Source: Gnetum montanum
Lineage: Eukaryota; Streptophyta; Gnetopsida; Gnetales; Gnetaceae
Length of the DNA stretch: 60,719 nucleotides
Assembly: GCA_015680685.1 (NCBI GenBank)
Contig: MNCI01003076.1
Location: forward strand, 28,153 to 88,871
Direction: 5' to 3'
Shown: positions 47,701 to 57,304 of the stretch, piece by piece
Layout of the letters: each line of letters starts with the position of its first letter
How positions within the stretch are numbered: the stretch's first letter is position 1
The notes under the pieces: model-generated
Seen by the model: only the letters and a program-made list of their open reading frames with translations
The model's database searches: none
What the model was told of the DNA's origin: nothing
Position numbers and translations under genes: made by a program

Positions 47701-50700
47701 AAGCAATAGGACCTACAGCTGGTGGTTCTTTGTAAGTATCTAAAGCACTATAACTTTGCTATAATTTTATACAGGAGACTAACAGTCTGACAATAATTAG
47801 TTATTGGTTATGTAATCTATTAATTATGATAATCTGAATATTTTTACTTCTACGTCGGGATTAATTTATGTTTTATTATTATCCGGTATTTATTTGTTTG
47901 TTGAATAAAATTAATAGTATATATACTTGATGTCTTGTCAACCCTTTTTATCATCAATCTGGGGATGGAGGAGTGAGAGTTTACATCCTTTTAGAGTTAC
48001 AAACAGGATGCTTTTCTAGCAGGTTTCTCTCAGACAGCCTAATCCTTTTCTGACAATGTTAATTCCATGCCTCTCTTTTAAACAAAATAATATTTTATGA
48101 GAAATGTAAATCCTAATTTAATCTAGCCAATAGTTGCCACAAGTAGAGCTTGAGCCTCCAACTTGCAATTTGTTAGATGGACATGCAACCAAGTATGCTA
48201 TAAGACCATTGGCACATGCCTCTTGTTTGTCCCAAAAAAAAGAAAAACTCAACTTCCTAGGTTATAGCGACTACCGTATCTACTCAGTAGAGATAATAAT
48301 GTGATGCCAGCGAATAGTTTTACATGTTAACTAATTGTTTTAGGCATTCCACTGTGCCGATGAACTGTCAGCATACCTTCTGCTTTGCATGATATGGATG
48401 TGTGGCAATAACTATGTTGATCTGTTTCAAATTGCAGAAACTAGCCCTTTACCGTTTTTTATGTTTCACTGTATATTTGTTCAAAGCATCTTTAGATATG
48501 CCTTCAAGGTATCTTTTTATCCTCCACGAGAATGGGAATTCTTATTTCTGCAGGGCTTGGGTCACAAAATTCAAACAGAAAATTCACATGCATATACACG
48601 AAGCAGTATTATTCTTTCAGTTAACTCCTTTTTAATTTTTGTTGATCCTCACCTTCACTAAAATTACAAGCCACTATAAGAGTATAGTTTTTGTTTTCTT
48701 TTCCCTAGAAAATCTCAAAATTGCACTTCCTCTAAAACAGCAGTACCGAAAGTCTTCTTTTTTGTTTATCTCCACTATGCTAGCACCATATCCTTTGCTA
48801 GTTATACCAAAAGTTTTGTGCAAAGCAAGTTTGTCACACCAAAAAATAAAATAAAATAAAAGCAAAAACCCACCGCTAATTTGATTTACTCAGAAATGTG
48901 CTCACAAATAATCAATGCAGTAAAATATGTCTTAGTCTTTCTCTTTCCTAACTATAGAAAGTACCTGTGTCCATGACATCTTTCCTCAACAAATGAGAAA
49001 ATCTCTTATTGGGATCTTGTCGTTAAGGCACTTGATCAAAAAGATATAGACTCATGGTGTATTACTTGTTATACGTTATCTCTTTCCAAGCTTTGTGAAG
49101 CTCATCCCAATTAACAGTGTGCAATGACGCTAGGAAATATTCTCTTTATCCATTCAACCCAGTCAATTATGGTTTTAGGTGTTTCAAAAATATGAGACCA
49201 TGTACAACACAGAGATTTCCAGTGGTAAGCAGATGAGCTAAAGTTTACCAGCTTGTGATAATGTTTTAGCTTCCTAACAAATTTTGCAAGGACTTCTTCC
49301 GACATTTGCTTATCTATCTACTAGGGCCTAATGAAATACCCAAGCACTTTGTTGGAAGGTATCAACGGAGTAGCCCAAAAGTTTGCTATATTCTTGTCTC
49401 AGAAATCCGAAGGCAGTATAATTTAACTCTTGTTCATATTTGTAATTATCCTCAGAGAAATTTGGTAACACTTTCTTAATTTTAAACAGAATACATTTCA
49501 GAAAAATAAGTGTTTCATCATGAACTGTGAGTTGGTAAAGTCTAAGCGTCCAAAAGGCAAGCCTTTTATATCACCATTATTTCTCAAAGATTTTAGATAA
49601 GAGCCTACATCTTCTGTTTGCAAGGATAAATCATCATCATCATCTTTGCCTTGTCTCAACAACATGGATGGCTACATGAGTTCTTTCATCATTCAACTTT
49701 ATCAAGAGCTAAAGCTTGATCTAATTGCAATCTTATTATTTCTTCTTTAACTGTTTCTTTCTATCTCTTTTTTTGGTCTTCCTCTCAATGGGTTTCTAGG
49801 AACTGTGAGGCAGCAATCTTTTTTGAGAGGTTCATCATCTCATCTTCTTTGAACGTTACCAAATCATATAAGACACCATTCCTGCAGCTTATCTGTAACA
49901 GAAGCCATTGCAACTCTTCTTCTAACACATTGCATAAGACAAAATAGAATCTCCTTGGACGAGTTCATCCTATACTCAAAAGTCACCATATTTTTGCTGG
50001 TCTTCAGAATTGAACACTAGAGGCTTGGAAACTCTAAATTGCAGCTTCTTGATCCAATCAGCTGTAAATCACAAATGTTTTAGAACAACACATTAGAGTT
50101 CTACATTTTTGCAAATCAAGTATTCATGTGCAGATTTTTCCTAAAACACAGCAGGTATACATTTAATCCTTCTTTCCACAAGATCCATATTCCTTCGTTA
50201 AAATCAATGATGCTCAATGGCACAATCAGCATTCTAGAACAACTTGTTAATGATAATAGTAATCTAAGTCTCTAATGTTTTTGTTTAGTGGAGGCTTATA
50301 AAATTCAATTTCTTAAACATCGCCAATGCCGGATAATGTCATAGCGTGTGAGGCTTTTGCAAGGTCTTATGCTCCAGCTGAAGATCGATCTGCATTCCTA
50401 TGTAGAGGATGAGTGTCCTCCATGCTGTTAGTTAGTACCTCTTTGTAGCTCAATTGAGATTCAAATTGCAAAACTTCGATATACTTATATTTTCACCACT
50501 TCCTTAAGTTAGATCCTTTCATTTGCATTTCGAAAATTTCAAATCCACATCTAGAGTCTCTCCGACTTATCAACCGATTTTCAGATCAAAACAATGACAT
50601 TTCCAGAAGATTCCTTTATTTGCAAATCGAAATGCTAAATTATGTCTTTGTGAGACCACAAAGGGTCTATAGGATATAAAATTTGGAAAAATGGCTTACA

Positions 50701-53700
50701 ATGCCAACCATCACCACCATTATCATACTTGCTTTTATCCCATCAACATGGGTTAACTCATTGGGGCAGGTAGATAATTGAACAATAATTCATATGTTCA
50801 GTTATCTCCTAAAAACATGGGTAAACCCATTAGGGCAGGTGGATAATTGAACAATAATTTATAAGGTCACCTATCTCATTGATGGGGGTTGTTGGAACCC
50901 CAAATTAATTGTAGTTGTAGTAGTATGTGTTGTAGTTGTAGTAGTATGTGTAGTAGTATATGTGTACCCCAAGATATATAGTCCAGTTAGAACTTTATTC
51001 ACAGAATTGAATCTAACTTGTTGCTTTCAAATCTAACTTGTTGCTTTCAAATCAAGAGTCTTACCACTAACACTTTTGTTTACCTATCTCCTTATGCCTA
51101 TCTCCTTATGCTCTTGAATGGACATTTTTACTGTACCACCAGGTAACACATATCTTAGCTATCTTAACATAGCTATTAGCTATTGGAATTGAACTTATAG
51201 CTTGTACAGTCTCAAACTACATGCTCTAACTAATTCTGCTATTGGAAAAGATAAAGAGTAATTCCTCTACAATTGACGATATAGAATCAAAACATTGGGT
51301 TGTGTCCTGACATTAGATAATTGAAAATTCCATGGTTTGATACTTCGATCCATGCTTCTGATGTTCTCATTCGATATATTGTTTCTCTTGTTCGTATCCA
51401 TTGTTTCATGTGCAGCTGGAACCTACAATTTTGCTCGACATCTCTCCCCCGAACACCCCACAATTTTTTCCCTTTTAATGTATCTTAAATCTATCTGATG
51501 GAATTTTGTATATTCTTTAGAATTTGATTAATGTAATTATGATTTTTTTTTTAAAATAACGAAGTGATGTAATGAGAAGACAAAGACTTTAGTTTTAGTT
51601 TTAAATGGAAGATGGCTGAAGATGAGTTATTTAGTAGGTAAGCACTGTTTATATGCTCATGTAATGGGCTCTTCATCATATTCATTGGTTGCTTTCGAAG
51701 ATCCTGGTAAATTCTTGGTTGTACTCCAACACTAAAGTTTGCTATTGATAAACTACTTGTGAAAAAAATTAATAACCATGATAGCCCAACTTTCCCTCCA
51801 AGAAGTTTTGTTGCAACTGTTGTTTCAAGTTCATTGAGATTTGCTGCTTCAACTATCTCTGTTTTTTTAAATGTTTTTGGGACACAGCCTCAACTATAGC
51901 TTGAATATAGAATATATTGGCCAACTAATGTTTTACAGTTGTGTTTTAAGGTTTAATTTCTCTGACAATATGTTTTATCCTTTGTAGGTTTGCATGGGCA
52001 GAGAAGCGCCAACATGCTTTTTTTCTTCCAGGTACATTGTGTCTTGATTGGCTTGTCTTCTGTCAGATAAATTTTAAAATGATTTAAAACAGCAGATTTA
52101 TATTTGACTCACATGATCTATTTTCTTTCCAGTATTATTAGAATTTTAATTGTAAATGGCAGATTTTGTTTTATTGTTGATCTAGCCCAAAGAAATTGCG
52201 CGAGCATAACATTGAGACAACACAAATGAAAGCAAGATTTCTAATTGATGCAAACCTCAATTTTAACATTATGCCTAACTCAATAATTTATACTGTTTGG
52301 TTTGCCCCTGTAAACATCAAATTTATCTTAGGTTCATCAAATCTTCGAGAGGATCATGATTTCTTTAATTTATTTTATAGGTACGGTACACGTGTTAAAA
52401 CTCATGCCATTCTATGTACTAATGTAGTGTTATAATCAACAAAATAACCTTACCAAGCGTATGGGTAATGATACGGAAGAAGGAACGTGTTATGATCAAA
52501 CCATCAAGTTTTCTTGTTTGCTTCATGGCAATGCTCTAGTAGTAGCGGTCTACTGCCTCAGCATCCGGATGTCAAACATTCAAATACTAGGAATGGCGTC
52601 TGTGATCGCCAAGTAACATGGCGAGTTCTTATGGGGATAAGTCGGCTAAATTTAAAAAAGTAATCAGTTAAGCTCATTCACCTATCGGTGACGGTGAGCT
52701 CATTTACCCTACCGTAAGCGTGATTTCTAAAATTATTCAAAGGTATTTGCAATTGACCTCATGCATGAGATCCATTGTTTCACCACAATCCGCATCCAAG
52801 TTTGAAATATCCATGCAGCATGATTTGAAATGTAAACGACGGCCATCAAATCTCGTAGCAAGTATGCACAAACGAACCATTCAACTGCCAAAGTTCAGCT
52901 AAAACCATCATGAGGCCATCCCGAGCTGGGGATGCGTTTTGTTACGAGGAGCTGTGTTGGACAGCTCATCTGGCCCATAAATTCAAGAACTCATCCATGT
53001 CACTGGCATGAATGTCAACAGATCGTAGCCTAATGGGTCATGAATTGCTGCTCATGGCTTAGGATGCCAACAGATAAGTTCCCATGATATTATATGCCAA
53101 GGCACCATAAACTGTTGCGTATGGCTTTATATTCTAACCAGTCGCGAACCATTGTCCATTGTTAGATTTTGCATCCCAATATGAAACCCAATGATGTCTG
53201 GGTTTCTAGAATTCCTTAAGACTTGCAGGTCCTCCCTTCCCAACCTAAAAACCCTTGCATTGGTGGAAAGAGGTGGAGAGTGCACATCACTCGTAGTTCT
53301 AGAATTGAAGTAGTTCAGGGATTCTTCCATACGACTTCAGCTTTGTTTCTTTCTGACGTCATTTTTAGACAGATCTATCATGCTATTTTGTTGTTTCAAT
53401 TAATCATTTCACGCCGGTCCAACAAGTTTGTACCGTAACCTGTTGCAAGACACCAGAGTGCTACCCTGCTTAGGAAGCACACGATAAAATAACTTACAAA
53501 CAAATCACGTCACTTGCAAATACCTTTGAATAATTTATTCCTCAAGCGTAACCTAGAGAACACACCGAAATATCATGCTTCCTATGAAGCACACGATAAA
53601 ATAACTTACAAACAAATCACGTCAATTGCAGATACCTTTGAATAATTTATTCCTCAAGCGTAACCTAGAGAACACACGGAAATATCATGCTTCCTATGAA

Positions 53701-54425
53701 GCACACGATAAAATAACTTAGAAACAAATCACGTCAATTGCAAATACCTTTGAATAATTTATTCCTCAAGCGAACCTAGAGAACACACGGAAGCGAAACT
53801 CTGAAGCTGTCAATCTTATTTTGTAATTCTTAACGAAAACGCTTTGTGAAAATTTGAGTGGAAGTTGAATCGCAAAGAATTCAATAAAAAATTTCAGAAT
53901 TTAAGCACTTGACATTTTTGTAACATTATATTAGCTATTAGCAGAACCTTGACAATCAAGATTGCTGTGTTGAATCGTTAGAAAAAGAACTGCTTTAAGG
54001 TTATAAGAAGATTATCTTTACTTAAATGTGTTAAACATATTAGATCTTTCTAAGAAAAAGCTGTTGCTCATGTTAAGTTTCAGTTTATGTTTTTGAATCT
54101 GGCTTCTTATAACGTATTTGCCCGTGACTTTTGTTTAACTCTCTTTTTATATTTCTTCTGTGAATTTTTATTCTAACCTAGAACATTTCGCTTCATTGCA
54201 TTTGCCCGTGACTTTTGTTTAACTCTCTTTTTATATTTCTTCTGTGAATTTTTATTCTAACCTAGAACATTTCGCTTCATTGCAGGAAGCCACATGGTAT
54301 TTTTCATGTTAAACGTTGTAGCTTTTGTAACAATTCTTCTGACTTTTGAGCCGTTTCTACCACGGTCAACAAATGAACCTTTGTCAAAGCAAGATCAAGT
54401 TGCACGTACGGAGCAAAATGAATGA
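35786..54425 (+). CDS. ZIFL: ZIF1-like major facilitator transporter, 17 exons
   Basis: Membrane carrier of the plant ZINC-INDUCED FACILITATOR-LIKE group (MFS), known members of which act at tonoplast or plasma membrane in zinc, potassium or auxin homeostasis; the substrate here is not known. Exons: 35786-35975, 36198-36238, 41073-41130, 41245-41347, 41467-41569, 41789-41842, 41946-42008, 42272-42321, 42475-42550, 44630-44812, 44926-45013, 45522-45607, 45716-45823, 47467-47511, 47643-47731, 51988-52031, 54286-54425. All junctions are GT-AG and join in frame to 1521 nt, 506 residues, close to the usual 480 or so. Hallmarks: N-terminal CPGC (residues 33-36), loop motif [11 protein letters not shown] (111-121), GPALGG in TM5 (195-200), PETIHKH (246-252) before the central loop, SQRGIANG late in the protein. 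No stop or frameshift. Introns 2, 9, 15 and 16 exceed 2 kb. Exon choice rests on family similarity, with no transcript evidence. Confidence 0.93.
38640..39563 (-). mobile_element. LINE reverse transcriptase relic
   Basis: The minus-strand frame 39,563-39,324 reads [12 protein letters not shown], then [11 protein letters not shown] and [10 protein letters not shown]. This is the RT region after the catalytic box in non-LTR elements (known pattern LxNxxKTKxM and YKYLG). Continuing at 39,336-39,124 it reads [10 protein letters not shown] with IMILEPKM, equivalent to the LLYGxExWG block. The part below 39,124 is too decayed to read well. Opposite to the host gene in orientation. Confidence 0.65.
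39589..39766 (+). mobile_element. tRNA-derived SINE with 9-bp target-site duplication
   Basis: Flanked by AGGGGACTA at 39,580-39,588 and 39,767-39,775. The head has an A-box-like TTAGCCTAGTGG (39,602-39,613) and a B-box-like GGTTCAATTCC. The body has a 22-bp internal duplication (CCAATGAGCTATGCTGAGTT twice), and the 3' end is TTTTGGGTTCCAAT. Other copies or pieces lie at 31,030, 32,195, 33,331, 50,878 and 58,434. Confidence 0.82.
40018..40165. repeat. Short tandem array in intron 2
   Basis: Three to four imperfect units of about 36 bp built on TTATGTTCTTTTTAAGTTCT followed by TTTAAAGCATCT. Confidence 0.75.
40940..40985 (+). mobile_element. RTE-type LINE tail
   Basis: AGCCAACCCCATTTTGTTGG, then GACAGGGCTAGGC and a GATGATGATG end, nearly the same as the tail at 32,760-32,806 but without coding sequence. 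Looks like a strongly 5'-truncated insertion. Confidence 0.6.
42551..44629 (+). other. Intron 9 of the ZIF1-like gene (2.1 kb)
   Basis: No gene or classified repeat recognised. A somewhat purine-rich stretch with GAGAGAG near 43,655-43,700 is the only compositional feature. Confidence 0.5.
45824..47466 (+). other. Intron 13 of the ZIF1-like gene (1.6 kb)
   Basis: AT-rich. No repeat family or coding signal recognised. Confidence 0.5.
49110..49600 (-). mobile_element. Possible L1-like LINE relic
   Basis: The minus-strand frame 49,305-49,111 ([15 protein letters not shown], then [20 protein letters not shown]) follows the spacing of the region after RT in plant L1 elements. There KL..W, LS.AG, Y..S.F..P and F.W occur in that order. 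Similarity is weak and stops are frequent. Confidence 0.3.
49632..49990 (-). mobile_element. RTE-like LINE 3' end
   Basis: On the minus strand: [20 protein letters not shown] followed by FGNVQR (the LRWFGHVxRR block), then RGRPKKEIE, then [20 protein letters not shown]. It ends in TTGTTGAGACAAGGC and a (GAT)4 tail at 49,634-49,645. Same family type as at 32,500-32,806. Confidence 0.65.
50878..51081 (-). mobile_element. tRNA-derived SINE with 9-bp target-site duplication
   Basis: Flanked by ACCTATCTC at 50,869-50,877 and 51,082-51,090. On the minus strand it has TGTTAGTGGTAAGACTCTTG (A-box part), AGATTCAATTC (B-box part) and the 3' end GGGGTTCCAAC. It differs from the intron 2 copy by a 20-bp tandem duplication in the head and a TAC/TAGTAGT-rich expansion at 50,911-50,965. 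Confidence 0.78.
53474..53792. repeat. Minisatellite, about 2.85 units of 112 bp
   Basis: Units start at 53,474, 53,586 and 53,698 with GAAGCACACGATAAAATAAC and differ at only a few bases. Each contains CAAATCACGTCA, an ACGT-core motif. The third unit stops after ACACACGGAA. Confidence 0.92.
54116..54283 (+). repeat. Exact 84-bp tandem duplication of the acceptor tract of exon 17
   Basis: 54,116-54,199 and 54,200-54,283 read the same. Each has the pyrimidine-rich stretch, a TTCTAAC branch-site-like motif and ends CATTGC. The second is followed by AG and exon 17 at 54,286; the first is followed by AT, so it offers no competing AG. Confidence 0.9.
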
Positions 54426-55363
54426 ATCAAGTGATTGGAAATCTTATTTCTAAATTTCGTTGTATTCTGTAATCGAAAAGTTGTCCTTTTTATAATATAT
54501 TTTCAAAATTCAGAAATTTTGCAAGGCTTTTTCTCCCATTCGAACAATTTCCTTCATATTTTGTTTAAAAACCAACGTTTTTTTTTGTGCCGATTAACAT
54601 GTACCACCAGATATCCTGTTGGATATGATGTGTAAAATGCAACCTATAATCATAGCGCAAAGCAACCATAAAACTTTACGACGACCTATCAAACACAACA
54701 GAGAGATGTCGTTCGACTGCACCACGTACACGTAAAACCTAATCATCTTTCTCTCACGTTTATGAATCAACTTCCAAGTCCCCATCTTGAATTAAAATAT
54801 GGAATGAACGGACGATCACCGAAATGGCATTTATTACCAACAATGTATCCTGCAGAGCTCGTGGATGGATTGAGACCGGATGGTTTAAAAGATTGCTTGA
54901 CAGCAATTTGGAACACGATGTTCCACGTTCTTAAAGAAGTCAAATGCAACTGTCATAGTTAATTACAATCTGAATGAAATTGTATTCGTACTTGTAAATA
55001 AAATTAAAAATTGCATGACCTTAGAAATCTTGCATTCTCGCAACGGTCCCTAATACAAGAACCAAACTGTCCCGTACCGTGAAAATTGGTTTATAAAGCA
55101 TTGGTCCTGCCAGATACTCTATAATACGGGAACGGACATGATCAAGCATGATTGCCAAAGCAGATCCGACCCTGCGTGAAATTCAGTGCTTGAATCAATA
55201 GAATGCTTAAAAGAATTGTAAAACATGGGATTCAGTGCTTGAATCAATAGAATGCTTAAAAGAATTGTAAAACATGGGAGGCAGCTCATAAACTGCTGCA
55301 AACCTATCAAAGACCAACAAAGAGGCGTGAAGCAATCAAAGCTCCAAAACGGACAGCAGACCA
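54426..55363. other. Interval between the two convergent genes
   Basis: 938 bp. AATAAA occurs on the plus strand at 54,997-55,002 and the reverse complement of AATAAA at 54,830-54,835, so the two 3' UTRs could overlap. The stretch 54,762-54,962 is open on both strands for 60 codons or more and has a higher GC content than its surroundings. I do not recognise either translation. A direct repeat lies at 55,181-55,278. Confidence 0.45.
55181..55278. repeat. 49-bp tandem duplication in the EXO70 3' region
   Basis: 55,181-55,229 and 55,230-55,278 both start ATTCAGTGCTTGAATCAATA and match in full. They lie 86-183 bp beyond the EXO70 stop, probably in its 3' UTR. Confidence 0.9.
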
Positions 55364-57304
55364 CTAACCAGCGGCGTCTGATGTATTTTTAGTAAACAAT
55401 TTAAACAGTACATCCTCCAGCTCCTCTGGAGTGTATCTTACAAGTTTTGCCTCGTTACCTTGCTGTTCCAACAGATGCCCGTAATTCCCAGTATAATTCC
55501 TGTAAGCAGAAATCATGAGTTGCGAAATTTTGACAAAGGTGCCGTCTCGGAATTCATCATCAGTGATGACCCAATTTTTATGCGTGGCATAGGTCCTATC
55601 AAAGGCCGAATAGAATGCCCGGAGCCTCTGCTTGAACAGGTCCTTGGATCCTCCCTTCCCTGTACTCCCCGAGCTCAGTCCCTCTGTGCTGAGATTCGTC
55701 AATAAGCTTCCCCACACATCCTTCTGATACGCCAGCACATGCTGGTTCACCAGTCTCTTCCTCTGCTTCAGCCACTGCTCACCCAAAACTTCGCCCAGCT
55801 TGCTGTCTCTGCATCTCTTGAACAAGTACCAGTAATTATTCATCAGAAACAAGTGCGCTAATCCGGAATTGTTATACCGCTTGGCCCTGTTCTCCAAACC
55901 GGACTCCAAGGCCCCAAAAACCTTAGCAGTGGCCTCAGAAAGATCATTCCTTTTCCGACTGTTAAGAACCTGCTGCATCAGCTCGCCATACTCGGACACC
56001 ATGAACAGAAGATAATTAAGAACATAACTGGTAAGTTTGGGCACGCTGCCATCAGCAGGGAGCCCAGAATCGTGCTCAACATGTTTGCAAACCTCCTCCA
56101 AAACCTCAACACAGCTCTGCGACAAATTCTCCCTCAAGTCATGAATCCGGACCACGCATTCGGCGCAGCCGGCGCCGCTGAACAGAGATTCCATCTCAGG
56201 TTCCAGCAGCTGGAGCTCCTCGATCATATCCAGGAGCTTGAAAAGCTTCTGGGGCTCCCGGCTGCTCGCGGCCACGGCGTGCCCGAAGGCTAGCAGGGCC
56301 GCGAGGCCGCTGCCGAGCGCTAATTTCCCAAAACACTCGCTCCACCGCTCCTCCCCGAGATCCCCAAACAACTCCTCGCACAAGCGCCGCTCGGACGCGA
56401 GCAGGACCCGGACGGTCTTCCGGAGGACGAAAACCCAGTCCGCCACATAGCCCTCCAACTCCTGCCACTCCAGCTCGTCAATCCGCGCCGCGGACTTGAA
56501 CTGCAGGTACAGCGGATTCATGGTCCGGAAGCAGTCGCGGAGGCACTTGATCCGGGCCGACCGGAACGTCTTCAGACACGGCTCAGGCGGGAGCCTGCCG
56601 GCGACGCGCCGAATCATGTCCAGGGCCTCGGCATTCATGGTGGCCGCGGGCTGCTCCTCGTCGTCGGCGCGGCGGAGATCCACGACGCGTCCGCCGCGCT
56701 GGACGAGGGCGCCGAGGGCGTACGCGAGGCCGTCGGCGGCGCGGAGAAGGAGCTCGGATCCGGAGCTGAGGAAGCCGCCGGGCTCCAGCTCCAGGTTCTG
56801 GAGGCCCTGCTGGAGCCGCTGAAGAGCCTTGCGAGCGGCGGCCGACGGTGGCAGGGACAGGGACGACGACGACGACGACGACGACGACTCGGTGCCGGCG
56901 GCGACGTAGGACTCGGCGGCGGCGAGGAGCGCCTCCACCATGCGGGGATGCGTGCTGCGGATGGCGTCCATGAGGGACTCCAGGTCGTCGAGCGCGGCGA
57001 CGTAGGCCGCCGGGTCCGCGCCGGGGTCGCCCGAGAGCACCGACTCGGCGTCGCGGATGGCCTGCGCGGCGCCCAGCACTCGGTGCGCGGGCTCGAGCGC
57101 CGCGTCGGCGCCGCGGTCGAGCGCCTGCGCGCGGCGCAGCTTCTCCATGAGCGGCGCCACGCCGGTGCGCAGCTCCTGCACCTGCGTCCGCACGCGCTCC
57201 AGGGCCCGGCCGCTCCGCTGCAGCGACTCGTCCACGGACTTGGCGTCCGCCAGCGTCCGCGCCAGCTCCTCGCGCGCGGCCGCGATCTGCTCCATCACAG
57301 CCAT
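55364..57304 (-). CDS. EXO70: EXO70 exocyst subunit, single exon
   Basis: EXO70 is the exocyst component that binds plasma-membrane phosphoinositides and helps tether secretory vesicles. The 646-codon frame starts ATGGCTGTG at 57,304 and stops TAG at 55,366-55,364. The N-terminal 60 residues are helical and charged (MEQIAAAREELARTLADAK...), as in the family's coiled-coil start. A serine tract at about residues 138-150 is encoded by a TCG repeat. The C-terminal EXO70 domain (about 270-635) shows ELEWQELEGYVADWV, EPQKLFKLLDMIEEL, LTSYVLNYLLFM, HLFLMNNYWYLFK, ALDRTYA-like and YTPEELEDVLFKLF blocks in family order. Length is typical. Lack of introns argues against the EXO70A clade, which has many introns; the exact clade cannot be set by eye. 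The 5' half is extremely GC- and CpG-rich compared with everything else in the window. Confidence 0.93.
   Translation of the reverse strand: MAVMEQIAAAREELARTLADAKSVDESLQRSGRALERVRTQVQELRTGVAPLMEKLRRAQALDRGADAALEPAHRVLGAAQAIRDAESVLSGDPGADPAAYVAALDDLESLMDAIRSTHPRMVEALLAAAESYVAAGTESSSSSSSSSLSLPPSAAARKALQRLQQGLQNLELEPGGFLSSGSELLLRAADGLAYALGALVQRGGRVVDLRRADDEEQPAATMNAEALDMIRRVAGRLPPEPCLKTFRSARIKCLRDCFRTMNPLYLQFKSAARIDELEWQELEGYVADWVFVLRKTVRVLLASERRLCEELFGDLGEERWSECFGKLALGSGLAALLAFGHAVAASSREPQKLFKLLDMIEELQLLEPEMESLFSGAGCAECVVRIHDLRENLSQSCVEVLEEVCKHVEHDSGLPADGSVPKLTSYVLNYLLFMVSEYGELMQQVLNSRKRNDLSEATAKVFGALESGLENRAKRYNNSGLAHLFLMNNYWYLFKRCRDSKLGEVLGEQWLKQRKRLVNQHVLAYQKDVWGSLLTNLSTEGLSSGSTGKGGSKDLFKQRLRAFYSAFDRTYATHKNWVITDDEFRDGTFVKISQLMISAYRNYTGNYGHLLEQQGNEAKLVRYTPEELEDVLFKLFTKNTSDAAG
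56864..56890 (-). repeat. Trinucleotide repeat coding for serine in EXO70
   Basis: An uninterrupted (GAC)n on the plus strand, read as TCG codons on the minus strand. It gives a run of nine serines in the linker between the N-terminal helix region and the EXO70 domain. Confidence 0.85.

Larger units (their letters stand above)
47732..51987 (+). other. Intron 15 of the ZIF1-like gene (4.3 kb)
   Basis: Contains a possible tRNA-like SINE relic on the minus strand (48,128-48,235), LINE sequence on the minus strand (49,110-49,990), a second RTE-like tail (about 50,700-50,770), an imperfect 70-bp direct repeat (50,746-50,883) and a SINE with target-site duplications (50,878-51,081). No independent gene. 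Confidence 0.65.
52032..54285 (+). other. Intron 16 of the ZIF1-like gene (2.3 kb)
   Basis: Contains the 112-bp minisatellite (53,474-53,792) and, at its very end, the 84-bp duplication that includes the splice acceptor tract (54,116-54,283). No coding signal. Confidence 0.7.

Noticed and set aside
53474-53792. CRISPR-like array
   Set aside because: Units are directly adjacent 112-bp tandem repeats without unique spacers, inside a plant intron.
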